A stretch of DNA of 64,000 nt from Streptomyces sp. CB09001. GTDB lineage: Bacteria > Actinomycetota > Actinomycetes > Streptomycetales > Streptomycetaceae. The notes below the pieces were generated by a model. The model searched no databases and was not told where the DNA came from. It saw nothing but the letters and a program-made list of their open reading frames with translations. Where the stretch lies: positions 2,294,001 to 2,358,000 of the forward strand of contig NZ_CP026730.1 of NCBI RefSeq assembly GCF_003369795.1, given 5' to 3'. Below, piece after piece: positions 1 to 8,966 of the stretch. The first letter of the stretch is position 1; every line of letters starts with the position of its first letter. Position numbers and translations under genes: made by a program.

Positions 1-399
1 GGTTTTCCCGAGCACCGTGACGCACACGCCTCGTTGGCGCTGTCCTCGGGCAGCGAGACGGACGGCGCGGGTGCCGGCTACCGCAGGCAGCCGCTGCTGT
101 CCCCGCACAACATGTATCTGCTGGTGCTGGCCGAACAGGGGCTGATCGGGCTGGCGGCACTCGCCGGGAGCTGGCTGGCGCTGCTCGTGCTGGGCCTGCG
201 CCGGCTGCGCGCCGCACGCCGGGAACATGGGGCGGTGCCGGACTGCGCGTTCGTCGCCTGCGGGCTCCTGGTGTGGCAGCTGACCGACTTCGGGTACGCC
301 GACATCGGCGGGCCGTCGACCGTCCTGACGGCGGTGTGCTTCGGGCTGGCGGCCTGGTGGGCGCTCGGCTCCCCGGCCCAGGAGGTGGCGGGGCGATGA
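1..399 (+). CDS. O-antigen ligase-like membrane protein, C-terminal fragment
   Basis: The reading frame is open from the first base, so the 5' end lies outside the window. About 132 C-terminal residues are visible. They contain SPHNMYLLVLAEQGLIGL, the His-Asn...Glu-x-Gly pattern of the O-antigen ligase/Wzy_C family, followed by a membrane helix, a basic loop (LRRLRAARREHG) and two more hydrophobic stretches. Family members join or polymerise lipid-linked glycans at the outer face of the membrane. The stop codon overlaps the start of the flippase gene (ATGA), so the two are translationally coupled. The family call is fairly safe; the glycan substrate is unknown. Confidence 0.75.
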   Translation, partial: GFPEHRDAHASLALSSGSETDGAGAGYRRQPLLSPHNMYLLVLAEQGLIGLAALAGSWLALLVLGLRRLRAARREHGAVPDCAFVACGLLVWQLTDFGYADIGGPSTVLTAVCFGLAAWWALGSPAQEVAGR

Positions 400-2363
400 C
401 CGCGCGCGGGGCGAGAGGGACAGACGGCGACGGTGCGGACGGCACGGTCGGGGACGCCGTCCCACCGGCCCGCTCCTCCGCGCCGGAAGCGGGCACAGCG
501 GGCACAGCGGGCTCAGGGGGCACAGCCTGCACCACGGGCACCACGGGCACCACGGGCCCGACAGGCCCCACGGGCACAGCCGCCGCAGCGGGCACCGCGG
601 ACCACGCACCGCACGCCGGCGCCCGGGAGGGTACGCCGCGGGCGGTCACCCTGACCGCCGCCCCCTCCACCGGCACCCGCGGCACCTCACCCCGCCCGGA
701 CGCCGCCGCCGAGGAGAAGCGGTCCTCCCGGGGATTCCTCGCCCGCGCCGCCCTCGTGACGGCCGTGCTCTCAGTGGCCGGGTCGGTGCTCGGGCTGGTC
801 CGGGACCAGGCGCTGGCCCGGTTGTTCGGGGCCGGCAGCGAGACGGACGCCTTCCTGGTGGCGTGGACGGTGCCGGAGTTCGCGGCGACGCTGCTGATCG
901 AGGACGGGCTGGCCTTCGCCCTGGTCCCGATGTTCAGCCTGGCGCTGGCCCGCCGCGCCCAGGGCGCCCCCGGCGACCAGGTCCGCACGCTGGTCGCCTC
1001 GACGCTGCCCCGGCTGGCCCTGGCCTTCGCCGCGGCCGGTGGGCTGGTCGCCGCCGCCGCGCCGGTGCTGGTGCGGGCCCTGGCACCGGGACTGGCCGAC
1101 CACGCCCTCGCCGTGGACTGCACCCGGCTCACCGCCACCTGCGTCGTCAGCTTCGGGCTGGCCGGGTACTGCAGCGCGGCGCTGCGGGCGCACCGCCGTT
1201 TCCTGGCACCGGCGGCGATCTACGTCGCCTACAACACCGGCATCATCACGGCGATGTTCGTGCTCGGCGGGCGCTGGGGGGTGCGCTCGGCGGCGGTCGG
1301 GGTCGCGGTGGGCGGTGTCCTGATGGTGGTGGCGCAACTGCCCTCGCTGCTCGGGCAACTGCGCCGCCGGGGCGGCGGCGGGCGCCCGCCGGGCACCGGG
1401 GACGAGGCGCGTCCCCTCGCCCTCGCCCTGTTCACCACCGTCCTGCTGTTCGCCCTGTGCCGCCAGTCCCAGGTACTCATCGAGCGCTTCCTCGCCTCCG
1501 GGCTCCCCTCCGGGGCCATCTCGCACCTGAACTACGCGCAGAAGGTCGCCCAGATCCCCATGACGCTGTCGCTGATGCTGTGCACGGTCACCTTCCCGGT
1601 GGTCGCCCGCGCGCTGGCCGACGGCGACACGGAACGGGCCCGCGACCGGGTCGAGCGGGACGTGGCGCTGGCGGCCCGCCTGGTGCTCCTCGGCGCGGCC
1701 ACCGTCGTCGCCTGCGCACCGCAGATCATCGAACTGCTCTTCCAGCGCGGCGCGTTCACGGCGGCGGACACGGCGGCGACCGCGGGCGTCATGCGCGTGT
1801 ACGCCCTCGGGCTGCTCGGCCAGACCGTGGTGGGCGCGCTGGCCCGGTCCTACTTCTGCGCGGGCCGTGCCTCCTGGTACCCGTTCGGCGCGATGGGTGT
1901 CGGCGTCACCGCCACCGCCGTCGCCGGTGCCGCCGCGGTCGGCCCGTGGGGCGTGACCGGCATCGCCGCCGCCAACGCCGCCGGCATCACCGTCACCGCC
2001 GCGCTGCTGCTCGCCGGGACGGGCCCGCGCAGCGTGCCGGTGCGGGTCCGGCGGGTCCTGGGCGACCTGGGCCGGCCCTTGCTGGCGGCGGCGGTGGCGA
2101 CCGGCGCGGGCGCGCTGGCCGCGGACCGGGCCGCCGACGCCGGTGCGGCCGTTTCGCGCACCGCCCTCCCGCCGGCCGTCGGCGCCGCCACCGTCGGCGG
2201 TGTCTTCGTCGTCCTCTGCCTGGCCCTGGGCGTCCGGGGCGTGGGCCCCGTCCGTTTCCTCCACCCCGTCACCCGAAGGTTCTCTACCCGAAGGCTCCCT
2301 ACCCGAAGGCTCCCTCATGGCCGTTTCCGCTTCCGGTTCCCCTTCCGCGACACCGACCGTTGA
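396..2363 (+). CDS. MurJ/MviN-family lipid-linked polysaccharide flippase
   Basis: 655 residues. The ATG overlaps the upstream stop and has a GGAGG about 9 nt before it. The first ~110 residues are a Gly/Thr/Ala/Pro-rich disordered region with short GTTG/GPTG repeats, which the usual ~500-residue family lacks. From ~110 on, the protein has many hydrophobic segments and MurJ-like motifs, for example GLVRDQALARLFGAGSETDA and the SHLNYAQKVAQIPM loop. The family flips undecaprenyl-linked sugars across the membrane. The company of a ligase, deacetylase, glycosyltransferase and Wzz-like protein argues for an exopolysaccharide flippase rather than the essential lipid II flippase (inference). Its 3' end contains three 15-bp repeats and overlaps the next gene by 47 nt. 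Confidence 0.82.
   Translation: MTARGARGTDGDGADGTVGDAVPPARSSAPEAGTAGTAGSGGTACTTGTTGTTGPTGPTGTAAAAGTADHAPHAGAREGTPRAVTLTAAPSTGTRGTSPRPDAAAEEKRSSRGFLARAALVTAVLSVAGSVLGLVRDQALARLFGAGSETDAFLVAWTVPEFAATLLIEDGLAFALVPMFSLALARRAQGAPGDQVRTLVASTLPRLALAFAAAGGLVAAAAPVLVRALAPGLADHALAVDCTRLTATCVVSFGLAGYCSAALRAHRRFLAPAAIYVAYNTGIITAMFVLGGRWGVRSAAVGVAVGGVLMVVAQLPSLLGQLRRRGGGGRPPGTGDEARPLALALFTTVLLFALCRQSQVLIERFLASGLPSGAISHLNYAQKVAQIPMTLSLMLCTVTFPVVARALADGDTERARDRVERDVALAARLVLLGAATVVACAPQIIELLFQRGAFTAADTAATAGVMRVYALGLLGQTVVGALARSYFCAGRASWYPFGAMGVGVTATAVAGAAAVGPWGVTGIAAANAAGITVTAALLLAGTGPRSVPVRVRRVLGDLGRPLLAAAVATGAGALAADRAADAGAAVSRTALPPAVGAATVGGVFVVLCLALGVRGVGPVRFLHPVTRRFSTRRLPTRRLPHGRFRFRFPFRDTDR
2270..2314 (+). 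repeat. three tandem 15-bp repeats at the murJ-like/deacetylase overlap
   Basis: The unit TACCCGAAGGCTCCC occurs twice exactly (2285-2299 and 2300-2314) and once with three changes (2270-2284). Because 15 is a multiple of three, it codes in-frame pentapeptides at the flippase C-terminus (TRRFS, TRRLP, TRRLP). The repeat stops directly before the deacetylase ATG at 2317. Confidence 0.9.
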
Positions 2364-3084
2364 CGCCCGTCCCGGCTCCGTCCCCTGGGTGGCGATGTAC
2401 CACTCCGTCGGCGACCGCTCGGACGACCCGTACCGCATCACGGTCACGCCCGACCGGCTGGACGCGCAGCTGGGCTGGCTGCGGCGGCGCGGGCTGCGCG
2501 GCGTGGCGGTCGGCGAGCTGCTGGCCGCCCGCGCCCGCGGCGGTGGCCGGGACCTGGTGGGGCTGACCTTCGACGACGGGTACGCCGACTTCGTCGAGCA
2601 CGCGCTGCCGTGCCTGCGGCGCCACGGCTGCGGGGCGACCCTGTTCGTGCTGCCGGGGCGGCTCGGCGGCGTCAACTCCTGGGACCCGCTGGGCCCGCGC
2701 AAGCCGCTGCTGACCGCCGACGGCATCCGGCGGGCCGCCGCCGAGGGCGTCGAGATCGGCTCGCACGGCCTCACCCACGTCGACCTCACCACGGCGGACG
2801 ACACCGTGCTGAGCGCCGAGACCGCCGGGAGCAGAGCACTGCTCACGGAGTTGACCGGCGCGCCGGTCGCCGGCTTCTGCTATCCGTACGGCACGGTCGA
2901 CGCCCGCGCCGCCGGCGCCGTGCGCGCCGCCGGTTACAGCTACGCCTGCGCCATCGACCCCGGCCCGCTGACCGGCCCGTACGCCCTGCCGCGCGTGCAC
3001 GTGGGCCAGAACGACACACCCGTGCGGCTGTTGCTGAAGACCCGGCTGCACCGCCTGCGCCGCCGGGCCGCGGCGGGAGTGTGA
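2317..3084 (+). CDS. polysaccharide deacetylase (NodB/CE4 family)
   Basis: 255 residues from the ATG just after the 15-bp repeats. The upstream in-frame extension is out-of-frame flippase DNA. A start at the internal ATG (2395, before YHSVG) is possible. CE4 motifs: TFDDGYADF near residues 84-92 (catalytic and metal Asp pair), SHGLTH near 149-154 (metal-binding His-x3-His) and CYPYG near 187. The family removes acetyl groups from N-acetylated glycans using a divalent metal. No signal peptide is evident, so it may act on a lipid-linked intermediate inside the cell or leave by another route. It overlaps the flippase gene and ends 1 nt before the glycosyltransferase GTG, consistent with one operon. 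Confidence 0.85.
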   Translation: MAVSASGSPSATPTVDARPGSVPWVAMYHSVGDRSDDPYRITVTPDRLDAQLGWLRRRGLRGVAVGELLAARARGGGRDLVGLTFDDGYADFVEHALPCLRRHGCGATLFVLPGRLGGVNSWDPLGPRKPLLTADGIRRAAAEGVEIGSHGLTHVDLTTADDTVLSAETAGSRALLTELTGAPVAGFCYPYGTVDARAAGAVRAAGYSYACAIDPGPLTGPYALPRVHVGQNDTPVRLLLKTRLHRLRRRAAAGV

Positions 3085-3085
3085 G

Positions 3086-4282
3086 GTGACGGACGTGAAG
3101 GCCCTGCACATCATCACGGGTCTCGGCGTCGGCGGTGCCGAGCAGCAGCTGCGGCTGCTCCTGCGTCACCTGCCCGTCGACTGCGACGTCGTGACGCTCA
3201 CCAACCCCGGCCCGGTCGCCGACGGGCTGCTGGCCGACGGCGTGCGCGTCGTCCACCTCGGCATGACCGGCAACCGCGACCTGGCCGCGCTGCCCCGCCT
3301 GGCCCGCCTGATCCGCGGCGGCGGCTACGACCTGGTGCACACCCACCTCTACCGCGCCTGCCTCTACGGCCGTGTCGCCGCCCGCCTGGCCGGGGTGCGC
3401 GCGGTCGTCGCCACCGAACACTCCCTGGGCGACTCCCAGATGGAGGGCCGCCCGCTCACCCCGGGCGTCCGCGCCCTGTACCTGGCCGGGGAGCGCCTCG
3501 GCAGCGCCACGGTCGCCGTCTCCCCCACCGTCGCCGACCGGCTGCGCCGCTGGGGCGTGCCCGCGCCCCGCATCGAGGTCGTCCCGAACGGCATCGACCT
3601 GGCCCGCTTCCGCTTCGACCCGGTCCGGCGGCTGCGCACCCGGCGCCGCCTCGGCCTGCCCGAGGGCGCGTACGTCGTCGGCGGCGTCGGCCGGCTGGCG
3701 GCGGGCAAACGCTTCGACGTCCTGGTCCGCGCCCTGGCCCTGCTCCCGCCCGACTGCTGGCTGCTGCTGGTCGGCGGCGGCCCCCAGGAGCATCTGCTGC
3801 GCCGCACCGCCCGCGAGGCGGGGGTCGCCGACCGGGTCCTGCTCACCGGCGAACGCCCCTGCCTGGCCGACGGCTCCCCCGGCCCCGACCTGCCCGCCCT
3901 CGCCGCCGCGATGGACGTCCTCGCGTCGCCGTCGCCGGAGGAGGCCTTCGGCCTGGCCGCCGTGGAGGGGCTCGCGTCGGGGCTGCCGGTGCTGTACGCC
4001 TCCTGCCCGGCGATCGAGGACCTGCCCCCCGCGGCGGCGCCCGGCGCGCGGCGCGTCCACGGCGGCGCCGCGGAGTTCGCGCGCGCCCTCGCCGAGACCC
4101 GCGCGGCCCACGGCCCGGTCCCCGGCGTGCGCTCCGCGCCCGAGGCGGCCCGCCACTACTGCGTCACCCGCAGCGCCGCCCGGCTGATGGACGTCTACGC
4201 GACGGCCCTCACCCGACCGCTGCCCCCGCCTCCGCCCTCGTCGTCCCCTTTCCCGGCATCCCAGGGAGTCACCTCCGCATGA
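3086..4282 (+). CDS. GT4-type glycosyltransferase
   Basis: 398 residues with a GTG start. The N-terminal half has the Gly-rich acceptor-domain start HIITGLGVGGAEQQLRLLL typical of GT-B fold, family 4 enzymes. The C-terminal half has the nucleotide-sugar domain: VVPNGIDLARF near residue 168, GVGRLAAGKRFD near 205 and the E-x7-E element in SPEEAFGLAAVEGLASG near 285-293. Such enzymes transfer a sugar from a nucleotide donor to a growing lipid-linked glycan at the cytoplasmic face. Donor and acceptor cannot be told from sequence. The stop overlaps the next ATG (ATGA). Confidence 0.87.
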   Translation: MTDVKALHIITGLGVGGAEQQLRLLLRHLPVDCDVVTLTNPGPVADGLLADGVRVVHLGMTGNRDLAALPRLARLIRGGGYDLVHTHLYRACLYGRVAARLAGVRAVVATEHSLGDSQMEGRPLTPGVRALYLAGERLGSATVAVSPTVADRLRRWGVPAPRIEVVPNGIDLARFRFDPVRRLRTRRRLGLPEGAYVVGGVGRLAAGKRFDVLVRALALLPPDCWLLLVGGGPQEHLLRRTAREAGVADRVLLTGERPCLADGSPGPDLPALAAAMDVLASPSPEEAFGLAAVEGLASGLPVLYASCPAIEDLPPAAAPGARRVHGGAAEFARALAETRAAHGPVPGVRSAPEAARHYCVTRSAARLMDVYATALTRPLPPPPPSSSPFPASQGVTSA

Positions 4283-4998
4283 CCGAACCCCTCACTCAGA
4301 CCCCGCCCGCGCCCGCGGCGGAGCCCGAGCCCGCACCCCCCGCCCGGCCGCGCCGCGCCCCGGCCGCCCTGCGCCGTGCCGTGCTCCGCCTGCGCTCCCT
4401 GCCGCCGTGGTCCCCGCTCGCGGCCGGTGTCCTCGCCGGCGGGCTGCTCGGCGCCGGGTACGGCCTGTTCACCACCCCGCAGTACACGGCGACCGGTTAC
4501 GTCGTCGCCGTCCCCGCCGACGAGTCCGACCCGGCGTCCGCGCTGGGCTTCGCGCAGGCCTACGGCCGGGTCGCCACGCAGCTCGCGGTGCTCGGGGACG
4601 CGCAGATGTGGGCCCACGTGCCGGTGGCGACCCTGGAGCGGAGCGTGCGCACCGCGACCTCGCCGGACGCGCCGATGGTCTCGGTGACGGCCACCTCCGC
4701 CGATCCGGAGCAGGCCGCCGACATGGCCAACGCCGTAGCCCGCGCCCTGACCCGGCACGCGGCGGACTCCGCCGCCGACACCCACGTGGAGCTGCGGCAG
4801 TTCGCCCGGGCCACCGAGCCCGCCGAGCCGTCCTCGGCGTCCACCGCCGTGACCGGCCTGGTGGGCGCGAGCGCGGGCGGACTCCTCGGCGGGCTGGCCC
4901 TGCTGGTCCGGCCGCGCCGCACCGCACGGGAGCCCGGCCGCGCGGCGGCGCCCGTACCCGGTCCGGCGTCGGCGGCCGACGTCCGCGGACAGCTGTGA
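4279..4998 (+). CDS. Wzz-like chain-length determinant/co-polymerase
   Basis: 239 residues. After a Pro/Ala-rich cytoplasmic head there is one membrane helix near residues 38-60, an extracytoplasmic domain containing QYTATGYVVAV and a mainly helical region, and a second helix near 188-210 followed by an Arg-rich tail. This two-helix layout, with a short domain between, matches polysaccharide co-polymerases of the Wzz type, which set chain length during Wzy-dependent polymerisation. The attached tyrosine kinase domain of some Gram-positive versions is absent. It overlaps both neighbours by 4 nt, firmly inside the operon. Confidence 0.75.
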   Translation: MTEPLTQTPPAPAAEPEPAPPARPRRAPAALRRAVLRLRSLPPWSPLAAGVLAGGLLGAGYGLFTTPQYTATGYVVAVPADESDPASALGFAQAYGRVATQLAVLGDAQMWAHVPVATLERSVRTATSPDAPMVSVTATSADPEQAADMANAVARALTRHAADSAADTHVELRQFARATEPAEPSSASTAVTGLVGASAGGLLGGLALLVRPRRTAREPGRAAAPVPGPASAADVRGQL

Positions 4999-6143
4999 CG
5001 CACCGCAGGCCGCCGCACCCGGGCACGCTCCCGTCCGGCCACACGATCGAACTGGTCACCGACGAGGACGCGTTCGCCGAGCTGGCCCCGCAGTGGCGGC
5101 GGCTGTACGGCAGGTGCGCCACCGCGACCCCGTTCCAGAGCCACGCCTGGCTGCTCTCCTGGTGGCGTTCGTACGGTTCGGCCGGGCGGCTGCGGCTGGT
5201 GCTGGCCCGCGAGGGCGGCGAACTGGTCGCCGCGGCGCCGCTGACGCTCGTACGGCGCCCGGTTCCGGCGCTGGTGCCGCTGGGCGGGGCGATCTCGGAC
5301 TACGGGGACGTCCTGCTGGACGACGAGCGCGGCCCGGACGCGGTGGCCGCGCTCGCGGTGGGCGTCGCGGCGGTGGCCCGCACCGCGCTGGTCGACCTGC
5401 GCGAGGTACGGCCGGGTGCCGCCGCCGAACGGCTCTACGCGCACTGGCACGGGCCCCGGCACCGGCTCGCGGACTCGCTCTGCCTGGAGCTGCCCGCCCT
5501 CCCCATGGACGAGCTGGTCGCCCGGCTGCCCTCGGGCAAGGCCAGGCAGCGGGTCCGCGCCCAGCTGCGCCGCCTGGACACGCTCGGTGTCAAGGGCCGT
5601 CCCGTGCTGCCCGACGAGACGGAGGCGGCGCTGCGCCGGCTCCTCGACCTGCACCGGTTGCAGTGGCGGGGGCGGAAGGTGACCGGCGAGCACCTGCGGA
5701 CCCGCTTCCGCGAGCACCTGGTGCGGGCGGTGGAGCCGATGGTGCGGACCGGGGACGCGGTGGTCACCGAGTTCCGGATGGGCGACGAGGTGGTGGCCGT
5801 GGACGTGACGCTGCTGTCCCGTGGGCTGGCCGGGGGCTACCTGTACGGCGCGCACCCCCGGCTGCGGGAGCGGAAGGCGGACGTGGCGGTGATGCTGCTG
5901 GACGCGTGCGCCGAGTACGCCCGTGCCCCGGGGCGCGGCACGCTCAGCCTGCTGCGCGGCAACGAGCCGTACAAGCACCACTGGCGCCCGGAGCCGGTGC
6001 CGAACCAGCGGCTGCTGCTGGCCCGCCGCCGCACGGCACCGCTGCTGGCGGCGGCGCTGGCCGACGCCGCCGCCCGACGACGGGGCAAGGAGCTGCTGCG
6101 GCAGCGGGCGGAGCGGAGGGAGCGCGACGGTGGCGGCACCTGA
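4995..6143 (+). CDS. CelD/BioF2-type GNAT acyltransferase
   Basis: 382 residues from the GTG in the GTGA overlap with the Wzz-like stop. Upstream in-frame codons are shadow sequence of that gene. The N-terminus has FQSHAWLLSWWRSYG, the usual opening of the Acetyltransf_6 (BioF2-like/CelD) family. A second GNAT-like half around residues 200-320 contains LHRLQWRGRKVTG and LSRGLAGGYLYGAHP. Relatives acylate polysaccharides or act in cellulose and EPS clusters; the acyl donor is unknown. It is the last gene of the + strand EPS operon and faces the hydrolase gene 37 nt away. Confidence 0.8.
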   Translation: MTHRRPPHPGTLPSGHTIELVTDEDAFAELAPQWRRLYGRCATATPFQSHAWLLSWWRSYGSAGRLRLVLAREGGELVAAAPLTLVRRPVPALVPLGGAISDYGDVLLDDERGPDAVAALAVGVAAVARTALVDLREVRPGAAAERLYAHWHGPRHRLADSLCLELPALPMDELVARLPSGKARQRVRAQLRRLDTLGVKGRPVLPDETEAALRRLLDLHRLQWRGRKVTGEHLRTRFREHLVRAVEPMVRTGDAVVTEFRMGDEVVAVDVTLLSRGLAGGYLYGAHPRLRERKADVAVMLLDACAEYARAPGRGTLSLLRGNEPYKHHWRPEPVPNQRLLLARRRTAPLLAAALADAAARRRGKELLRQRAERRERDGGGT

Positions 6144-6180
6144 CCGGGCCGGCCGCCACCACGGCACCCTCCGCACGCCG

Positions 6181-7404
6181 CTACTTGTCCCGCGCGTACC
6201 AGTCCAGGCGCATGCACAGCTTTCCGCCGAGCCAGTACTCGACCCAGTCGCCGAGGTCCAGCGGCGAGCAGCCGGCCGGGGGCTCCGGCACGGTGGAGGG
6301 GACCGGTGGCACGGGCGGCGCGGTGGGAGTCGTGGGCGGGGTGGGTGCGGTGGGCTCCGGGGGTGTCGGGGCCGTCGGTTCGGGCTCGTCGGTGCGGCCG
6401 AAGAGCACGGACCGGTAGACGGCCGTGGAGCGGGGATTGTCGTCGCACTGCCACACACCGTGCGGGCAGTAGTCGGTGACCGTGTTGTACACGGGCTTGT
6501 GCTCGTCCATCCAGGCGAGCATGCGCCGCACGTAGGCGGCGTTGTCGCCGTTGCGGAACAGTCCCCATTCCGGGTAGGAGACGGGCTTGCCGTGCGCCTT
6601 CGCGAAGTCCACGTGGCGCTGCAGCCCGTACGGCTCCTTCACCTGTTCGTCGAACGACATCCCGCGCGGCTGGTCGTAGGAGTCCATGCCGATGATGTCG
6701 ACGGTGGCGTCGCCGGGATAGCACCGCGTCCAGGGCACGGCGTCCCGGCCGCGGCTCGGCGCGAAGTCGAACCGGAACTTCTGGCCGGGCACCGCGCGCA
6801 TGGTGGTGACGATCCGGTTCCAGTACGTCTTCCACGCCTCGGGGTCCGGCCCGCAGCGGTGGGTGTAGGTGGTGCCGTTCATCTCCCAGCCGAGCACCAG
6901 GACCGTGTCCGGGACCTTGAGGGCGACCAGGCGTTCGGCGAGGGCGCGGAAGTGGTGGTCGAAGCGTCCGGCGGCGCCCTGGCGCAGCAGCTCGCGCACC
7001 TCGTCGTCGTCGACGTGCTCCTCGTTGCGCTCCATCATGGGCACGTTGAGGACGAGCATCCGGTCGGCCTTGCGGGTGCGCCAGTCGGCCCACACGTCGA
7101 GGAAGCCGGGGGCGCCCTCGATGTTGCTCCAGCGGTCGCCGGGCAGGTAGGTGTGGCCGACGCGCAGTTCGGCGCCGCCCAGCCAGTGGCTCAGCGCGGC
7201 CATCCGGGCCACGCCGCGCGGGCCGTAGTCCAGGTACGCGCCGAAGGCGGGGGCGGGCTTGGGACCGGGTCCGGGTTCGGGCGCGGCCGGTTCGCCGGCG
7301 GCGGCACCGGGGCCCGCGGCCAGGAACGCCGCCGCCGCGATCGCCGCCGCCGCGGCGCGCGCGGGACGCCGCCCGGACCGGGCCCGTGACTGCCGTGCGG
7401 CCAT
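6181..7404 (-). CDS. secreted GH26-like glycoside hydrolase
   Basis: 407 residues. The ATG at 7404 was chosen because GGAGG lies 5 nt upstream; a longer in-frame start at 7443 lacks a site. An Arg-rich N-terminus and an Ala-rich hydrophobic stretch form a signal peptide, followed by a Pro/Gly linker. The catalytic domain covers about 55-315. It carries LVLGWEMNGTTY, where the Glu fits the GH26 acid/base, and SYPEWGLF, where the Glu fits the nucleophile. A Pro/Thr-rich linker leads to a ~30-residue tail with two Cys. GH26 enzymes cut beta-mannans and related glucans, so this one may trim the polymer made by the adjacent operon (inference). Confidence 0.8.
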   Translation of the reverse strand: MAARQSRARSGRRPARAAAAAIAAAAFLAAGPGAAAGEPAAPEPGPGPKPAPAFGAYLDYGPRGVARMAALSHWLGGAELRVGHTYLPGDRWSNIEGAPGFLDVWADWRTRKADRMLVLNVPMMERNEEHVDDDEVRELLRQGAAGRFDHHFRALAERLVALKVPDTVLVLGWEMNGTTYTHRCGPDPEAWKTYWNRIVTTMRAVPGQKFRFDFAPSRGRDAVPWTRCYPGDATVDIIGMDSYDQPRGMSFDEQVKEPYGLQRHVDFAKAHGKPVSYPEWGLFRNGDNAAYVRRMLAWMDEHKPVYNTVTDYCPHGVWQCDDNPRSTAVYRSVLFGRTDEPEPTAPTPPEPTAPTPPTTPTAPPVPPVPSTVPEPPAGCSPLDLGDWVEYWLGGKLCMRLDWYARDK

Positions 7405-7582
7405 ACCGGCCTCCTTTTTTCTTTCCGGTCCTTCGCCGTGCATTGCTCCCCGTTATTGACACCCAGTCATATGAAATGCCGTCACGCCACCGCTGTTACG
7501 GCTTTCGAGTGCGCCGATCGCCCGCATTGGTGAACCGAATCGGCAGCCGCTCGAACGAGCCCGAATCCGAAGGAAGTCTCCC

Positions 7583-8881
7583 GTGTCGCTGTTCGACACC
7601 CGTGTCCCCGCCGTTCTGCTGCGGATCGACCGGAATCCCTTTCACCACGGAACGCTGGGTGCCGTGCGTTCGCTCGGCCGGGCGGGGGTGGACGTGCACG
7701 TGGTCGCCGACTGTGCGCACAGCCCGGTCCGCGCCTCCCGTTACCTGAGCGGGCTGCACACCGCGCCGCCGCCCGGCGCGCCGCCCGCCGAGATCGTGGC
7801 GGCCCTGCGCCGCGTCGCCGCTCGGATCGCACGGCCCGCCGTGCTGATTCCGATGGACGACGCGTGTGCCGTGGCGGTGGGCCGGGCGCGGGCGGAGCTG
7901 GCTCACCTGTATCTGCTGCCCGACCAGCCGGGCGAGCTGCCCGCACGCGTGGCCGACAAGGCCGAACTGGCCAGTGTGTGCGCGTCGCTGGACGTCCCGC
8001 ACCCCGAGACGCTGGTCCCGGACGGCGCGGCGGAGGCGGCACGTGCGGCGTGGCGGCTGGGCCTGCCGGTGGTGGCGAAGTGGAGCCGCCCCTGGCTGGT
8101 GCCCCCGGGCGGCGGGCTGCGCAGCACGGTGCTGGTGCGCTCGGCGCGGGAGGCCGGGGAGCTGTATCTGCGGGCCGAGGAGGCGGGCAGCCGGCTGCTG
8201 CTCCAGGCGTTCCTGCCACCGGGCCCCGACCGGGACTGGTTCTTCCACGGGTACGCCGACCGCTTCGGCGCGGTCCGGGCGGGCGGCCCGGGCCGCAAGA
8301 CGCGGGCCAGGCCGCGCGGCGCCGGTCTGACGGCGGTGGGCCGCTGGACGCCGAATCCGCAGGTGCGGGCGCTCGCCGAGCGGGTCACCGCGGAGCTGGG
8401 CTACCGGGGCGTCTTCGACCTCGACTTCCGTCGCTGCGGCACGACGGGCCGCTATCACCTGCTCGACTTCAATCCGCGCCCCGGCGCCCAGTTCCGGCTC
8501 TTCGCCGACACCGCCGGACTGGACGTCGTACGGGCCCTGCACCTGGATCTGACCCACCGCCCGCTGCCGGAGGGTGTGCCGCGGCCGGGGCGGGCGTTCG
8601 TGGTGGAGAACTACGCGCCGCTGACCGCGCTGCGTCCGGCCCGCGAGGGACACGGGGGGCGCGAGCTGGCCTGGCACGCCCGGGACGACCGGGCGCCGGG
8701 CCGGGCGCTGTGGGCCCTGTGGGGCCGCCATGTGGGCGGCAGGCTGCGGGACCGCGTGCACCGGGGCGGCACCCGGCCGGGCACCCCGGCCCCGTCCGGC
8801 GCCCGCGTCGTACGCCAGGCCTCCGCCCCGCCGGCGGACCACGCCGGCCGCCCCGACGAGGACCGGGCGCGCAGCCGCTGA
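7583..8881 (+). CDS. ATP-grasp ligase, EPS-locus type
   Basis: 432 residues. The GTG start has AAGGAAG upstream. An N-terminal preATP-grasp domain (LLRIDRNPFHHGTLGAVRSL) is followed by the ATP-grasp fold. Features include LPVVAKWSRPW near 170, a glycine/arginine loop, and the metal-binding end YHLLDFNPRPGAQF near 290-303. ATP-grasp enzymes join a carboxylate to an amine or thiol through an acyl-phosphate. Similar proteins occur in surface-glycan loci, where they may add an amino acid to a sugar; the substrate here is unknown. It is divergent from the hydrolase and convergent with chpA, with a strong shared terminator between. Confidence 0.75.
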   Translation: MSLFDTRVPAVLLRIDRNPFHHGTLGAVRSLGRAGVDVHVVADCAHSPVRASRYLSGLHTAPPPGAPPAEIVAALRRVAARIARPAVLIPMDDACAVAVGRARAELAHLYLLPDQPGELPARVADKAELASVCASLDVPHPETLVPDGAAEAARAAWRLGLPVVAKWSRPWLVPPGGGLRSTVLVRSAREAGELYLRAEEAGSRLLLQAFLPPGPDRDWFFHGYADRFGAVRAGGPGRKTRARPRGAGLTAVGRWTPNPQVRALAERVTAELGYRGVFDLDFRRCGTTGRYHLLDFNPRPGAQFRLFADTAGLDVVRALHLDLTHRPLPEGVPRPGRAFVVENYAPLTALRPAREGHGGRELAWHARDDRAPGRALWALWGRHVGGRLRDRVHRGGTRPGTPAPSGARVVRQASAPPADHAGRPDEDRARSR

Positions 8882-8910
8882 GCCGCGCGCACCCGGGGCG
8901 GTGGCGACGA

Positions 8911-8951
8911 CGACGCCCCCGGTGGCCCGTGTGGGCCGGCCGGGGGCGTCG
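8911..8951. terminator. bidirectional terminator between the ATP-grasp gene and chpA
   Basis: Perfect 12-bp arms CGACGCCCCCGG (8911-8922) and CCGGGGGCGTCG (8940-8951) enclose a further GGCCC-GTGT-GGGCC stem. It sits between two converging genes and can serve both strands. Confidence 0.85.
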
Positions 8952-8966
8952 GGGTGGCGGGTGAGG

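Noticed and set aside
771..2846. 691-codon open frame on the minus strand
   Set aside because: Antisense to the flippase and deacetylase genes; composition is R/G/A/Q-rich without motifs.
4407..4994. upstream in-frame extension of the CelD-like acyltransferase
   Set aside because: It overlaps the Wzz-like gene entirely and has no family similarity; the GTG at 4995 in the GTGA overlap is the natural start.
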